A stretch of DNA of 64,000 nucleotides from JAIBJN01 sp963839745 (GCA_963839745.1 CAWIWC010000013.1:1-64000); one strand, 5' to 3'. Numbered from the stretch's first letter, positions 43,754 through 52,834 are shown. Numbers and translations are program-made. Notes: a model not told the origin generated them from the letters alone.

Positions 43754-45748
43754 CTAGGCGCGCGCGAGGGCGCCCTCTCCGGCGAAGCGCTGCGCGAGGC
43801 GGCGCTGCTCGCGGGCGTCGGGCCACATGGCGACGGCCGCGCCCAGGACGAACACCAGCCCGGCGAGCCAGATGAGGTTGACGAGCGGGTTCACGATCAC
43901 CTCGAGCTGGACGGACCCGTCCGCGAAGAAGCGGTCTGCGATCACGAAGAGGTCCTCGCCGCGCAGCCAGTCGGTGCGGATGCCGACCTCGTTCGAGGTC
44001 TGCTCCTCGGCGAAGTAGCTGTTCTTGCCGGCCTCCATCGTCCCGACGTGCTCGCCGTCGCGGAAGACCTCGAGGTGCGCTCGGACCTCCTGTGCGTTGG
44101 CGCCGCGCTGCTCCGAGCTCCCCGTGTAGACCACCCGATAGTCGCCGACCTCGGCAGCCTCGCCGCGGTCGAGACGCACCTCGCGGGAGGAAGAAAAGCC
44201 GCCGATGCCCACGGCGCCCACGAGCAGGAGCACGATCGAGGCGTGAACGACGTAGCCGCCGTACCGGCGCCGGTTCCTGGCCACGAGCCCCGAGAAGGCC
44301 GGCCACCAGCCGCCGGTTCCGATCGACTTCCGCGCTCTCGTGCCCCGGACGAACTCGAGCACGATCGTCGTGAGCACGAAGGCGCCGAGCGTGTAGCCGA
44401 TCAGGCCGGCAGGGCTGGACCCGGCGCCTCCGGCAAGGAGCAGCACGCCGACGGCCAGCGCCACGCCGGTCGGCCACGCGAGCTGGCGGGCGAGCGAGCG
44501 GAGCGACGCCCTCCGCCAGGCCACGACCGGCCCGATGCCCATGAGCAGGACGAGCGGCAATCCGAAGACGATTGCGAAGAAGTCGTAGTACGGCGCCCCC
44601 ACCGACACGGCGACCCCGCGCACGGCCTCCGACACGAGCGGGTAGATGACGCCCCAGAGGATCGTCAGTGCGAGCGCGACGAGGAAGAGGTTGTTGTAGA
44701 GGAAGGCGGCCTCCCGCGAGACGAGCGACTCCATGCGGGTCTTCGAGCGCAGCTGCGGCAGCCGCGTGATGATCAGCGCGATGGAGAACGCCGCGACCAC
44801 TGCGATGAAGCCGAGGAAAAACGGCCCGATCGAGGACTGCGTGAAGCTGTGGATCGAGCTGATCACGCCGCTCCGGGTCAAGAAGGTCCCGAAGAGCGAA
44901 AGCGCGAATGCGCCCGCGACGAGGATGACGTTCCAGACGCGCAGCATGTCCTTCTTCTCCTGCACCATCACCGAGTGCAGGAAGGCCGTGGCGACGAGCC
45001 AGGGCATGAGCGCGGCGTTCTCGACCGGGTCCCACGCGTACCAGCCGCCCCAGCCGACCTCCTCATAGGCCCACTTGGCGCCGAGGAGGACGCCGAAGCC
45101 AAGGAACGTCCACGCGGCCAGCGTCCAGCGCCTGGTGACGACGATCCAGCGCTCGTCGACCCGTCGCGAGGCGAGCGCGGCCATGGCGAACGCGAACGGC
45201 ACGGTCAGCCCGACGTAGCCGAGGTACAGCATCGGCGGATGGGCGATCATGTACGGGTTCTGCAGGCTCGGGTTCATGCCTGCGCCGTCGGCGGGCGCCG
45301 CCTGCGTGTCGAACGGGCTCGCAACGACGACGAGCAGAAAGGCGAAGAAGAGCGCGACGCCGCCGATGATCGGCACGGTCCAGGGAAGGACTTCACGCAC
45401 GAGCCGCCGGTTGAGGGCGACGGCAGCCGAGGCGGCGCCGGTGAGCACGAACAGCCAGAGCAGGAGCGAGCCCTCCTGCCCGCTCCAGAACGCGGCGAGC
45501 GTGTAGCCGTTCGGGAGCTCGCGACTTGTCAGGCGCGCGACGTAGTCGAGCGAGAAGTCGTTGCGGGCGAGCGCGGCTAGGAGCACCAGCGACGCCACGC
45601 CGACCGCCGCGAACGCAGCGAAGAGCGCGTTCGTCGCCGAGTCGAGCAGCCGCCGGCGCCCGCGCCAGGCCGCATAGGAGCCCACGACCACGGCGTAGAG
45701 GATCAGGCCGAAGGCGGCGACGAGGGCGGCGCGGCCCAGTTCAGGCAT
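43754..45748 (-). CDS. ccmF: Cytochrome c haem lyase subunit CcmF
   Basis: 664 aa, about 15 membrane helices. Trp-rich haem-handling motif WGGWYAWDPVENAALMPWL, the histidine-bearing AHPPMLYLGYVGLTVPFAFA, SLFGTFLTRSGVISSIHSF, and a soluble domain near the end (DRGEAAEVGDYRVVYTG) before a last helix. Attaches haem to apocytochromes with CcmE as donor. ATG overlaps the ccmE stop region. ccmA-D and ccmH are not in the window. Confidence 0.95.
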   Translation of the reverse strand: MPELGRAALVAAFGLILYAVVVGSYAAWRGRRRLLDSATNALFAAFAAVGVASLVLLAALARNDFSLDYVARLTSRELPNGYTLAAFWSGQEGSLLLWLFVLTGAASAAVALNRRLVREVLPWTVPIIGGVALFFAFLLVVVASPFDTQAAPADGAGMNPSLQNPYMIAHPPMLYLGYVGLTVPFAFAMAALASRRVDERWIVVTRRWTLAAWTFLGFGVLLGAKWAYEEVGWGGWYAWDPVENAALMPWLVATAFLHSVMVQEKKDMLRVWNVILVAGAFALSLFGTFLTRSGVISSIHSFTQSSIGPFFLGFIAVVAAFSIALIITRLPQLRSKTRMESLVSREAAFLYNNLFLVALALTILWGVIYPLVSEAVRGVAVSVGAPYYDFFAIVFGLPLVLLMGIGPVVAWRRASLRSLARQLAWPTGVALAVGVLLLAGGAGSSPAGLIGYTLGAFVLTTIVLEFVRGTRARKSIGTGGWWPAFSGLVARNRRRYGGYVVHASIVLLLVGAVGIGGFSSSREVRLDRGEAAEVGDYRVVYTGSSEQRGANAQEVRAHLEVFRDGEHVGTMEAGKNSYFAEEQTSNEVGIRTDWLRGEDLFVIADRFFADGSVQLEVIVNPLVNLIWLAGLVFVLGAAVAMWPDAREQRRLAQRFAGEGALARA

Positions 45749-46135
45749 CTACGACTCCGGCGCGTACTTCGACGGGCACTTCGTGACCAGCGAGTCCGGC
45801 GTCGCCACGAACGTCCCGTCCACGAGCTTGCCCTTCACGTAGACCTCGCGCCCCACTTTGAAGAGGTCGGGCACCGAGCCCGTGTAGACGACGGGCACGG
45901 TCGCCTCACCCTCGATGTCGCGGAGCGTGAACTCGAGCCTGGACTCGTCCTCGGCCTCGTCCACCGGGCCGACGACGATGCCGGCCAGCCCGACCTCGCC
46001 GGTCTTGCCGGCCAGCTGGCTCGGCTGGAGGGACGGCGTCCCGCCCGCGAGGCTCGTCCAGATGAGGAAAATCGCCAGCACCGCCGCGATCGAGAGGGCG
46101 ACGACGAGGCGCACCGGATTGCGCCGCTTTGCCAC
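45749..46135 (-). CDS. ccmE: Cytochrome c maturation protein CcmE, Cys-type
   Basis: 128 aa. One N-terminal helix (RLVVALSIAAVLAIFLIWTS) and an OB fold (AGKTGEVGLAGIVVG, LEFTLRDIEGEATVPVVYTG, LFKVGREVYVKGKL). The haem-binding site usually reads HxxxY; here it is C120-PSK-Y124 in VTKCPSKYAPES. The Cys form (CxxxY) is known from Desulfovibrio and archaea. Sits directly upstream of ccmF. Confidence 0.92.
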   Translation of the reverse strand: MAKRRNPVRLVVALSIAAVLAIFLIWTSLAGGTPSLQPSQLAGKTGEVGLAGIVVGPVDEAEDESRLEFTLRDIEGEATVPVVYTGSVPDLFKVGREVYVKGKLVDGTFVATPDSLVTKCPSKYAPES

Positions 46136-46164
46136 GGTTTCGAGTTTACCGGGGGTTTCGCGCG

Positions 46165-46410
46165 CTACTCGGGGGTAGCCGCGTCGGCGTGCTTACGCTC
46201 GGGGATGCGGTACCCGTGATCGCGGCAGAGGCTCCCGGGCGCATCCTCGGTGAGCGCATCGCAGTAGCCCTTGCCGTAGGCGGCGCGCAGAAACGCGGCG
46301 ACGACGTCGAGGTTCCACTCGGAGATGCCGCAGGCCTCGCCCCAGAGGTCGGCAAGCCGCAGGTCGATGTCCAGCTCGAGCAGCTCGATGCGCGAAGGTC
46401 GCTTGGCCAT
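46165..46410 (-). CDS. Small conserved helical protein
   Basis: 81 aa from ATG 46410. RIELLELDIDLRLADLWGE, ISEWNLDVVAAFLRAAYGK and SLCRDHGYRIPERKH. Two Cys and several His at the C-terminal end may bind metal. No family recognised. Lies 30 bases after ccmE on the same strand but reads as a separate gene. Confidence 0.65.
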   Translation of the reverse strand: MAKRPSRIELLELDIDLRLADLWGEACGISEWNLDVVAAFLRAAYGKGYCDALTEDAPGSLCRDHGYRIPERKHADAATPE

Positions 46411-46467
46411 TGGCTGAAGGTAGCCGGGGGATCGGACGGAGCTCAGTGGCAGATACGCTCTCGCGGC

Positions 46468-47289
46468 ATGGCGCAGACCCGCATCGGCCCTGCCCGCGTC
46501 CCCTCCCGGGAGACTCCTGAGGAGGCCGTGTCTTTGCTGCTCGAGCGCGGCTACACGGCCTGCGAGATCGACTTCGAGGGCAAGTTCTGGATGGACTACC
46601 CGTGGGCCGAGCGGTTCGGCGAGCTCGCGCGCGAGAACGACATCGCGCTCTCCGTGCACGCCCCGATCGCCGGCTTCATGGGCCATCTCGAGCGGGGCAA
46701 GAAATACAACATGGCCACGGGCATGCTCGACCACTCCGCGGGCGTCGCGGTCGCGTGCGGCGCAGAGGTTGTGGTCTTTCACCCGGGCTTTCTCCTGGAG
46801 CGGGAACGTGAGGCCGCGCTCGAGTCCGTCGCCGACCAGCTCGGCTCGGTGCGCGAGCGCCTGGAGGGCAAGGGTCGCGCCGTCCCCTTCGGCGTCGAAG
46901 TCATGGGCCGCGTCCGCGACCTCGGGAGCCTGGACGACGTCCTCTGGATCGCCGAACGCGTCGAGTGGGTCCGCCCGGTGATCGACTTCGCGCACATGCA
47001 CGCGACCTCCGACGGCGCCTACGTCGAGGTCGGGATCTTCGCGGAGGCCCTGACGCGGGCCGACGCCGTGCTGGAGGACGGAGCACCGTTCCACATCCAC
47101 TTCTCCGACATCGCGTACGCGAACCGGAACGAGACTAAGCACCTCCCCTACGGCGAGGGCACGTTGCGCGCCGAGCCGCTTGCGGAGGCTCTGGCGCGCT
47201 TCGATCGGCCGGCAACGGTGATCTCGGAGTCACCGGACGAGGAGAGCCACCAGGCGATCCGCTCGATCCTGCTCGGCTCGCGCGTCTAG
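46468..47289 (+). CDS. Xylose-isomerase-like TIM barrel / AP endonuclease family 2
   Basis: 273 aa, ATG at 46468. TIM-barrel with metal ligands in order: YTACEIDFEGKFW, LSVHAPIAGFMGH, VVFHPGFLLERE, VEVMGRV, PVIDFAHMHATSDG, FHIHFSDIAYANRNE and ISESPDEESH. This matches endonuclease IV-like enzymes; ATP/DNA-specific residues cannot be confirmed by eye. Either an AP endonuclease (nfo) or a sugar isomerase relative. Confidence 0.85.
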   Translation: MAQTRIGPARVPSRETPEEAVSLLLERGYTACEIDFEGKFWMDYPWAERFGELARENDIALSVHAPIAGFMGHLERGKKYNMATGMLDHSAGVAVACGAEVVVFHPGFLLEREREAALESVADQLGSVRERLEGKGRAVPFGVEVMGRVRDLGSLDDVLWIAERVEWVRPVIDFAHMHATSDGAYVEVGIFAEALTRADAVLEDGAPFHIHFSDIAYANRNETKHLPYGEGTLRAEPLAEALARFDRPATVISESPDEESHQAIRSILLGSRV

Positions 47290-47329
47290 GCGTTTCGCCC
47301 GCCGCGGTCGCGGGCAAGCCAGCGCGAAG

Positions 47330-47623
47330 ATGGCGCTACAGCTGGATCGCATGCGTGAGAACGAAGAGCTGTTCCGTATGGCTAACGAGCGCCTTCGCCA
47401 ACAAGTCGCAGGCTCTGTCACGGCCGACCGCCTCGTTCCCTTCGTGTGCGAGTGCGCGGACGAGCTCTGCCTGGAGCGGGTCGAGATGACGCTCGACGAC
47501 CACCGACGCGTGCGCGCGGACGAGAACACGTTCGCAGTCGCGCCCGGCCACGCCGCCGCGGTAGGCGAGGTCGTCGTGCAAGAGTACGACTCGTTCCACG
47601 TGGTGCGAAAGGAGGCCGCATGA
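47330..47623 (+). CDS. CxC-motif small protein, copy A
   Basis: 97 aa. NEELFRMANERLRQQVAG, FVCECADELCLERVEM, FAVAPGHAAAVGEVVVQEYD, FHVVRKEAA. Three Cys (C-x-C-x5-C) probably bind a metal. Copy B overlaps it by ATGA and shares the same plan, so they arose by duplication. Function unknown. Confidence 0.75.
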   Translation: MALQLDRMRENEELFRMANERLRQQVAGSVTADRLVPFVCECADELCLERVEMTLDDHRRVRADENTFAVAPGHAAAVGEVVVQEYDSFHVVRKEAA

Positions 47624-47961
47624 GTGGAGACGAACGCGGAGACCAGCGCAAGCATCAGATCGCGCGCAACGAAGCGCTCTTCCGAGAAGTGAACGAGCGC
47701 GTGCAGGAGGTCAGCGAGGACCGCGCCACGCTCACGACGGACTTCGTGTGCGAGTGCGGGAACACCGACTGCACGGAGACGATCCCGTTGCGCGACGAGG
47801 AGTACGAGCACGTTAGGGCGGACTCCCTCCTCTTCGCCATCGTGCCCGGACACGAGATCCCCGACGTCGAAGAGGTCGTGGCGGAGAACCAACGGTTCTA
47901 CGTCGTCCGCAAGCACGTCTCCGAAGCCGTCATCGCCGAGCAGACCGACCCGCGCAGCTGA
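47620..47961 (+). CDS. CxC-motif small protein, copy B
   Basis: 113 aa, ATG at 47620 overlapping copy A's stop. NEALFREVNERVQEVSEDR, FVCECGNTDCTETIPL, EYEHVRADSLLFAIVPGHE, VVAENQRFYVVRKHV. The FVCEC...C and FxVVRK ends are the same as in copy A; the C-terminal 15 residues are extra. Such pairs suggest a heterodimer or paralogue with different ligands. Confidence 0.75.
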   Translation: MSGDERGDQRKHQIARNEALFREVNERVQEVSEDRATLTTDFVCECGNTDCTETIPLRDEEYEHVRADSLLFAIVPGHEIPDVEEVVAENQRFYVVRKHVSEAVIAEQTDPRS

Positions 47962-47982
47962 CGCCTCGGCGACACTGCCGCG

Positions 47983-48645
47983 ATGACGAGCCCTCCCCCG
48001 CTCTACGGGTCGGAGCAGTCGCGCTTCGCGCGCTACCTCGAGCGGCGCGAGACGCGCAACCCCGATGCGGTCGCGCTCGAGCTCCGGCGCCGTCTGCTCG
48101 CAGGGTTGCGGGGCCGGGTGCTCGAGGTCGGGTGCGGCGACGGGCGCAACTTCCACCACTATCCGTCCGGCGTCTCCGGGGTGGTCGCGGTCGAGCCAGA
48201 CCCGAACGCGCGTGCCGTCGCGTTGGACCGCGCGGCCGAGGCGCGGGTGCCGATCGAGGTCGTTGAGGGCGTCGCCTCGCCGCTCCCGGCCGAGGACGCG
48301 TCCTTCGACGCCGCCGTCCTCGTCTGGGTGCTCTGCAGCGTGCCCGACCCGCCCGCCGCGCTCCGGGAGCTACGGCGCGTCCTGGTCCCAGGCGGCGAAC
48401 TGCGCTTCTACGAGCACGTCCGCTCGGAGAATGCCGTCTTCCGCGCGCTCCAGCGCGCCGGCGACAGGCTCTTCTGGACACGGGCCCTGGGCGGCTGCGA
48501 GACGACGCGGGACTCCGTGAGGGCGATCGAGGACGCGGGCTTCGAGATCGCCTCGCTCGACCAGGGCTTTCAGGCATCGACGGTGCTGACGATCACAGCG
48601 GCTCCGTACGTCGTCGGCGTCGCGCGGAACCCCGAGGCCGACTGA
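47983..48645 (+). CDS. SAM-dependent methyltransferase (class I)
   Basis: 220 aa, ATG at 47983. SAM-binding motif I VLEVGCGDGRNFHHYP, acidic ligand AVEPDPNA, motif II-like FDAAVLVWVLCSVPDPPAAL and LRRVLVPGGELRFYEHVRS. The ending WTRALGGCETTRDSVRAIEDAGFEI fits UbiE/methyltransferase-11 proteins. Substrate unknown. Confidence 0.9.
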   Translation: MTSPPPLYGSEQSRFARYLERRETRNPDAVALELRRRLLAGLRGRVLEVGCGDGRNFHHYPSGVSGVVAVEPDPNARAVALDRAAEARVPIEVVEGVASPLPAEDASFDAAVLVWVLCSVPDPPAALRELRRVLVPGGELRFYEHVRSENAVFRALQRAGDRLFWTRALGGCETTRDSVRAIEDAGFEIASLDQGFQASTVLTITAAPYVVGVARNPEAD

Positions 48646-49134
48646 CCGAGGGCGAGGCCTCGCAGCAAGTCGAGCCCGCCTTGGCAAGCACTCCCATGTC
48701 GCGGGCGGCTCTCCAGGGAGGGTCGCCCGCGGCGCATCTTGGGGCGGGTGGCGAACGCGGAGATCCTCGCTGGGCTGGAAGGAGTCCGCTTCAGGCGCGG
48801 ATGCTCTCCCCTAGGTGTCCGCGTCATCTCCCCTCGGACGCCGGCGCTCGACGTGCCTCCTTCGCCGAGGGCCGCCTTACGCCCTATCATCGGCCCGATG
48901 GAAGGCGAGGGCGTGTGGCGGGCTCCTTGCCTCACTCGCACGCTCACCGCTCGGCTGGGCGCCGCGGACGGGAAACCGCCCCATGACCGGGATGGTCGAC
49001 GTGGAGCGTGAAGGGCTCGACGACGCCGAGCTCCGCCGCTGGGTCGAGCAGGCCGCCGCGGGTGCGCGCTCCCTGCCTCCGAAGGCGAAGACATAGCCGA
49101 GCGGCCCCCCGGCGAGGCGACTTCCCCGGAGCGC
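48646..49134. other. Intergenic stretch without a supported gene
   Basis: 489 bases between the methyltransferase and the next gene. A 37-codon ORF from 48983 (TGMVDVEREGLDDAELRRWV, helical) may be a small gene or an N-terminal relic of the gene at 49135, since the frame changes between them. Nothing else convincing. Confidence 0.4.
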
Positions 49135-50244
49135 GTGGCCTGGATCGTCGGCCTCGAAAGCGATCCGGTTCGGCGCAACCTGCTGATCACCCAGTGCTAC
49201 CACGACCTTTCGGCGGCGCTCGGGAAACGCCTCGGCGCGGAGCACGCGAACTGGTGCACGTTCGCCACGTGGGCCTCACGCACCGCCGGACGCTTCATCC
49301 GCGACGAGGAGGTGCCCGCCGCCTTCCGCGACGTGCTCACCGGCTCGACGCACCTCGACCGCGGGATCGAGCGGGCCAATCTGGCGCTCGGCCGGTTCCA
49401 CGCCGACGCGACGATCCCCAAGGACGTCGTCCTCGACATCGCCCGTCGCATCGTCCACGAGGTAGGCGAGCTGATCACGCGGGGGAACCTTGCCGTCTTC
49501 AGCGAGCTCGGGCCGGCCTTCGCGCGCGCGATCGCCGCGCTCGACGAGGACGGGGACGGCGCTGCCCTGCGGCGGCTCGGCGAGACCCTGACAGAGGGCT
49601 CCAGCGACCGCGGCGGCCAGACGCGGCTTCGCCTCGCCCTCAACGGCTACGCGCGGGCGCGCTCCGAGCCGAGCCCGCACCGGCAGGCGGAGCTCATGCT
49701 CCTGGCGAACGCGCGCATCGGCCTGCACGAGCAGATCAGGCTTCAGCCCTTCATCGCCGGCTCGATCGAGGCGCCGGTCCGCCTCGCCCTGCTCGACCCG
49801 GCGGACGAGGCCGCGCGCCGCCTCCCGCGAGGGCTGCGGACGCTCTGCCGCGGCGCCCTACGGCTCGCCCTCCGCGACGCGTCCAAGGCGGCCGAGCGGC
49901 ACTGGGAGGAGCTGTGCACGCGCGAGCTCATGACCCTCCAGCTGCCGGGCGAGACGCTCCGCCTCGGCCGGCAGCTCCCAGCCCCGAAGGGGCAGCCGCT
50001 CTACCCCGCGCTGCTCGATCCGATCGACGACTCCGAGACGCTGGACTTCCTGCGCCGGCAGGACGCCGACCACCCGGCGCCCCTGGGCGGCGCGGTCAAC
50101 TGGACGGAGCTCGCCGACCGGATGCGCTACATCGTCGACCTGTTTCGGTCGCGCCAGCTGGACGCCGCGCTGCAGGGTGGGCCGTTCACGGACGACCAGC
50201 AGCGGCAGCTCAACGCGGGCCTGCCCGTGACGGGACCGCTCTAA
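49135..50244 (+). CDS. Hypothetical helical protein
   Basis: 369 aa, GTG at 49135. Landmarks: LESDPVRRNLLITQCYHDLS, ANWCTFATWASRTAGRFIRD, RIVHEVGELITRGNLAVFSE, LARIGLHEQIRLQPFI-type segment, and ALQGGPFTDDQQRQLNAG. No signal peptide, membrane helix or known catalytic motif. Possibly an oligomeric all-alpha enzyme relative; not recognised. Confidence 0.75.
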   Translation: MAWIVGLESDPVRRNLLITQCYHDLSAALGKRLGAEHANWCTFATWASRTAGRFIRDEEVPAAFRDVLTGSTHLDRGIERANLALGRFHADATIPKDVVLDIARRIVHEVGELITRGNLAVFSELGPAFARAIAALDEDGDGAALRRLGETLTEGSSDRGGQTRLRLALNGYARARSEPSPHRQAELMLLANARIGLHEQIRLQPFIAGSIEAPVRLALLDPADEAARRLPRGLRTLCRGALRLALRDASKAAERHWEELCTRELMTLQLPGETLRLGRQLPAPKGQPLYPALLDPIDDSETLDFLRRQDADHPAPLGGAVNWTELADRMRYIVDLFRSRQLDAALQGGPFTDDQQRQLNAGLPVTGPL

Positions 50245-50304
50245 CTTCGCGCCGGAGGTAGCCGCAAGCGCAACCGTTATTTCACGGCTATCGCGCGACG
50301 TGAA

Positions 50305-50712
50305 CTAGGCGGGCGGGGCGAGCCTGAGACCGCCGCTGCTGCCGCCCGCCTCCAGGACCTCGACCGTGCGTTCGTCGCCCGGCCGGCGCCACGACTCGCC
50401 GAGCTTTTCGTCGAGCGTCGCCTCGAGCTGGCCCGTCACCGCGAGCTCCTCGACGATGTCCGCGCCGCCGACGAGCTCGCCCGCCACGAAGACCTGCGGG
50501 ATCGTGGGCCAGTTGGAAAGCGCCGAGAGCTCCTGGCGGATGCTCGGGTCGGGAAGGACATCGACCGTCGTGAAGCCGGCCCCCACGGACCGCAGCGCCT
50601 GCATCGCGCGGTCGGAGTTCCCGCAGTAGGCCTGCTCGTGAGTGCCCTTGACGAACGCGACGACGGGCTCCTGCTCGATCGTCTCCTTGATGCGCGCGCG
50701 GAGGTCGCTCAT
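50305..50712 (-). CDS. Monothiol glutaredoxin (Grx4-like)
   Basis: 135 aa. VVAFVKGTHEQAYCGNSDRA gives the active-site Cys30; the usual CGFS reads CGNS here. PTIPQVFVAGELVGGADIV is the glutathione-binding region. C-terminal 35-residue tail is unusual. CGFS glutaredoxins carry [2Fe-2S] clusters. BolA gene lies upstream with ATGA overlap. Confidence 0.9.
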   Translation of the reverse strand: MSDLRARIKETIEQEPVVAFVKGTHEQAYCGNSDRAMQALRSVGAGFTTVDVLPDPSIRQELSALSNWPTIPQVFVAGELVGGADIVEELAVTGQLEATLDEKLGESWRRPGDERTVEVLEAGGSSGGLRLAPPA

Positions 50713-50939
50713 GCCACTCCCCTCGTTGTGATTCGCAGCTCGTGGATGGTCCCGTCCTGGAGCGGCTGCGCCAGGGCGTTATAGATGAGCCGGTGCTGCT
50801 CGACGAGCGAGAGCCCCTCGAAACGACCGTCCACCACGGTGACGTGGAAGTGGTCGCCCCCGCCGGTCCGGTCGATGACCGCCAGCTCGGCGGCGCCCGG
50901 AAAGGCCGTGCGGAGGAGCTCCTCGAGCCGTTCGCTCAT
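50709..50939 (-). CDS. BolA-family protein
   Basis: 76 aa from ATG at 50939. SERLEELLRTAFPGAAELAV, GGDHFHVTVVDGRFEGLS, LVEQHRLIYNALAQPLQDG: the BolA core with the conserved His and RxxxxxxL. Coupled to the monothiol glutaredoxin, its usual partner in Fe-S cluster transfer. Confidence 0.92.
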   Translation of the reverse strand: MSERLEELLRTAFPGAAELAVIDRTGGGDHFHVTVVDGRFEGLSLVEQHRLIYNALAQPLQDGTIHELRITTRGVA

Positions 50940-50986
50940 CGCAATCGACGATACCAGCACGGACCACCGCTACGATCCTGGGCGGG

Positions 50987-51808
50987 ATGCGTCGTCTCAT
51001 CGGGGTCACGATCGTCTCGACGTTGCTTGTCCTCGGCACGGCCGGGCCTGCGGCGGCGATTCCCGGGCCGGAGGCGAAGGAGTGGGCCGCGAAGATCGCC
51101 CGCCTCGGCCAGCGCCCGGCCGGCGGCCTGAACGAGCGCCGCGCCGGCGAGATCGTCCGCCGCCGCCTGGCCACGCTGGGCTACGACGTGACCATCCAGC
51201 GCTTCAGGCTCCCGAACGGCCAGATGTCGCGGAACGTCGTCGGGCGCACGTCGGGCCCCGTGCGGGTGATCATCGTCGCGCACATGGACGGCGTCCACGG
51301 GACGCAGGCCGCGAACGACAACGCGTCGGGCGTCGGCGTGATGCTGACGGTGGCACGGTTCCTCGCCGGCGAGGACGGCGTCCTCGTTGCCGCGATGGGC
51401 GCCGAGGAGCGCATGGTGACCGGCTCGTCGTGGCACCTCGGCTCGCGGCGGCTGACGAGCGGCTTCTCTGCGGCACAGAAGGCCGGCGTCCGCCTCGCGC
51501 TCTCGGTCGACATGGTCGGCTTCGGGACGACGCTCAACATCCGCGGCCTCGAGTCGAGCCCGAACCACTCGGCGCGGCGGCTGCTCAACTCCGCCCGCGC
51601 GCGCGACATCCGCGCGTCCTACCTGCGGGACACCGGGCAGTCCGACCACGACGACCTCACGCGCGGCGGCATCCCGGCGGCCTGGATCGAGTGGCGCTGG
51701 GACACGTGCTGGCACCAGCCGTGCGACCGCATCGACAGGCTCCGGCCGAACAAGCTCCGCGACGCCGGCCGCGTCGTGCTCGGCGCCGCGCGCGCAGTCG
51801 TCCAGTAG
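50987..51808 (+). CDS. Secreted M28-family zinc peptidase
   Basis: 273 aa, ATG at 50987. Signal peptide RRLIGVTIVSTLLVLGTAGP. Zinc ligands and catalytic residues in order: VIIVAHMDGVHG, AANDNASGVGVML, AAMGAEERMVTG (general base Glu), LSVDMVGFG and TGQSDHDDL. Aminopeptidase-type fold. Divergent from bolA. Confidence 0.9.
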   Translation: MRRLIGVTIVSTLLVLGTAGPAAAIPGPEAKEWAAKIARLGQRPAGGLNERRAGEIVRRRLATLGYDVTIQRFRLPNGQMSRNVVGRTSGPVRVIIVAHMDGVHGTQAANDNASGVGVMLTVARFLAGEDGVLVAAMGAEERMVTGSSWHLGSRRLTSGFSAAQKAGVRLALSVDMVGFGTTLNIRGLESSPNHSARRLLNSARARDIRASYLRDTGQSDHDDLTRGGIPAAWIEWRWDTCWHQPCDRIDRLRPNKLRDAGRVVLGAARAVVQ

Positions 51809-51900
51809 CCCGCTCTTAGGTCTTCGGGGGACTCGGAGAGCCCTACCCCGTTCGGGGGACGACAGGCTCACCCTCCCGTGCCGATGATGCGACTGCCGCA

Positions 51901-52119
51901 ATGAACGAAGACGCCGCGCGCATCCCCGAGTTCGGTACAGGCCTCAAGGCCTGGCTCGACCGGTCAGACCACGCCCACGTTCGGCTCGAGACGCCCTCGT
52001 GCCGCGACCTCCTCCTGCTGTACGGGGACGACGTCGCTGTCGAGCGCCAAACGACCGAGCGCGTGCTCGTGGGCGGCGATCTCGCGAGGCGCGGCGCGCA
52101 CGGCGCAGCCGCCGCGTAG
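51901..52119 (+). CDS. Small hypothetical protein
   Basis: 72 aa, ATG at 51901. NEDAARIPEFGTGLKAWLDR, HVRLETPSCRDLLLLYGDD. Followed four bases later by the coiled-coil gene, so probably co-transcribed. No family recognised. Confidence 0.5.
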   Translation: MNEDAARIPEFGTGLKAWLDRSDHAHVRLETPSCRDLLLLYGDDVAVERQTTERVLVGGDLARRGAHGAAAA

Positions 52120-52123
52120 CGCC

Positions 52124-52834
52124 ATGTCCGGAGGTCTGACCGACAAGCTGAGGGGCTCCCTCGAGGGGTACCTCGCGCGCAGCGCTGCCGAGCTCGACGA
52201 GCGGGGCGCCCAGCACGCCGAGCGCACGGCCGAGCTCGAGGCCGCAGCCGCCCAGCTGGAGGATGCAGAGCGCGAGCTCGACGAGCGCACGCGCCGACTC
52301 GAGGAGCTCGGGCCCATGCCGGCGCGGCTCGCCCGAGCCGTCGACGAGGTCCTGACCATCCTCGACGCCCGCGCCGGCAAGCTCGCGGACGAGTCCGCCG
52401 CGCTGCAGGACAGGCTCCGGGAGCTCGCCGAGGCCGAGGCCGAGCTGGCGGCGCGCGAGCGGATGTTCACCGAGAAGACCGACCGCCTCCGCGTCGAGCA
52501 GCGACGCCTCGCCGACCGGGAGAAGGAGCTCGCCGAGTACCAGCGCGACCTGCTCGACCCCGACGCGGCGCTCGGCACCCAGTGGGTGGCCCAGCGCGAT
52601 CGCTCGTTCGCCGAGGCCGAGACCATCCTCGAGGAGCGGCGCCGCGAGCTCGACGCCCGCGAGCACGAGCTCGAGGAGCGCCGCGTGCACGACGGCACCT
52701 CCTTCCAGCTCCGCCAGGAGGAGCTGGACCGGGCGGAGCGGGAGCTGACCGAGCTGCGCGAGCGGCTCGAGCGCCGCGAGCAGGAGCTGAACGCGTACGT
52801 CGCCCAGCTCCAGGGCGGCTTCAACCGCGGTTAG
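52124..52834 (+). CDS. Long coiled-coil protein
   Basis: 236 aa, ATG at 52124. Nearly continuous heptads: AELEAAAAQLEDAERELDERT, RLRELAEAEAELAARERMF, EERRRELDAREHELEERRVH, ELTELRERLERREQELNAYV. Highly charged and soluble; a scaffold-like role is all that can be inferred. Confidence 0.75.
   Translation: MSGGLTDKLRGSLEGYLARSAAELDERGAQHAERTAELEAAAAQLEDAERELDERTRRLEELGPMPARLARAVDEVLTILDARAGKLADESAALQDRLRELAEAEAELAARERMFTEKTDRLRVEQRRLADREKELAEYQRDLLDPDAALGTQWVAQRDRSFAEAETILEERRRELDAREHELEERRVHDGTSFQLRQEELDRAERELTELRERLERREQELNAYVAQLQGGFNRG

Noticed and set aside
50245..50304. Third copy of the structured element (shares ACGGTTGCGCTT on the minus strand)
   Set aside because: Only 12 bases match and the stems that define the element are absent; probably chance.
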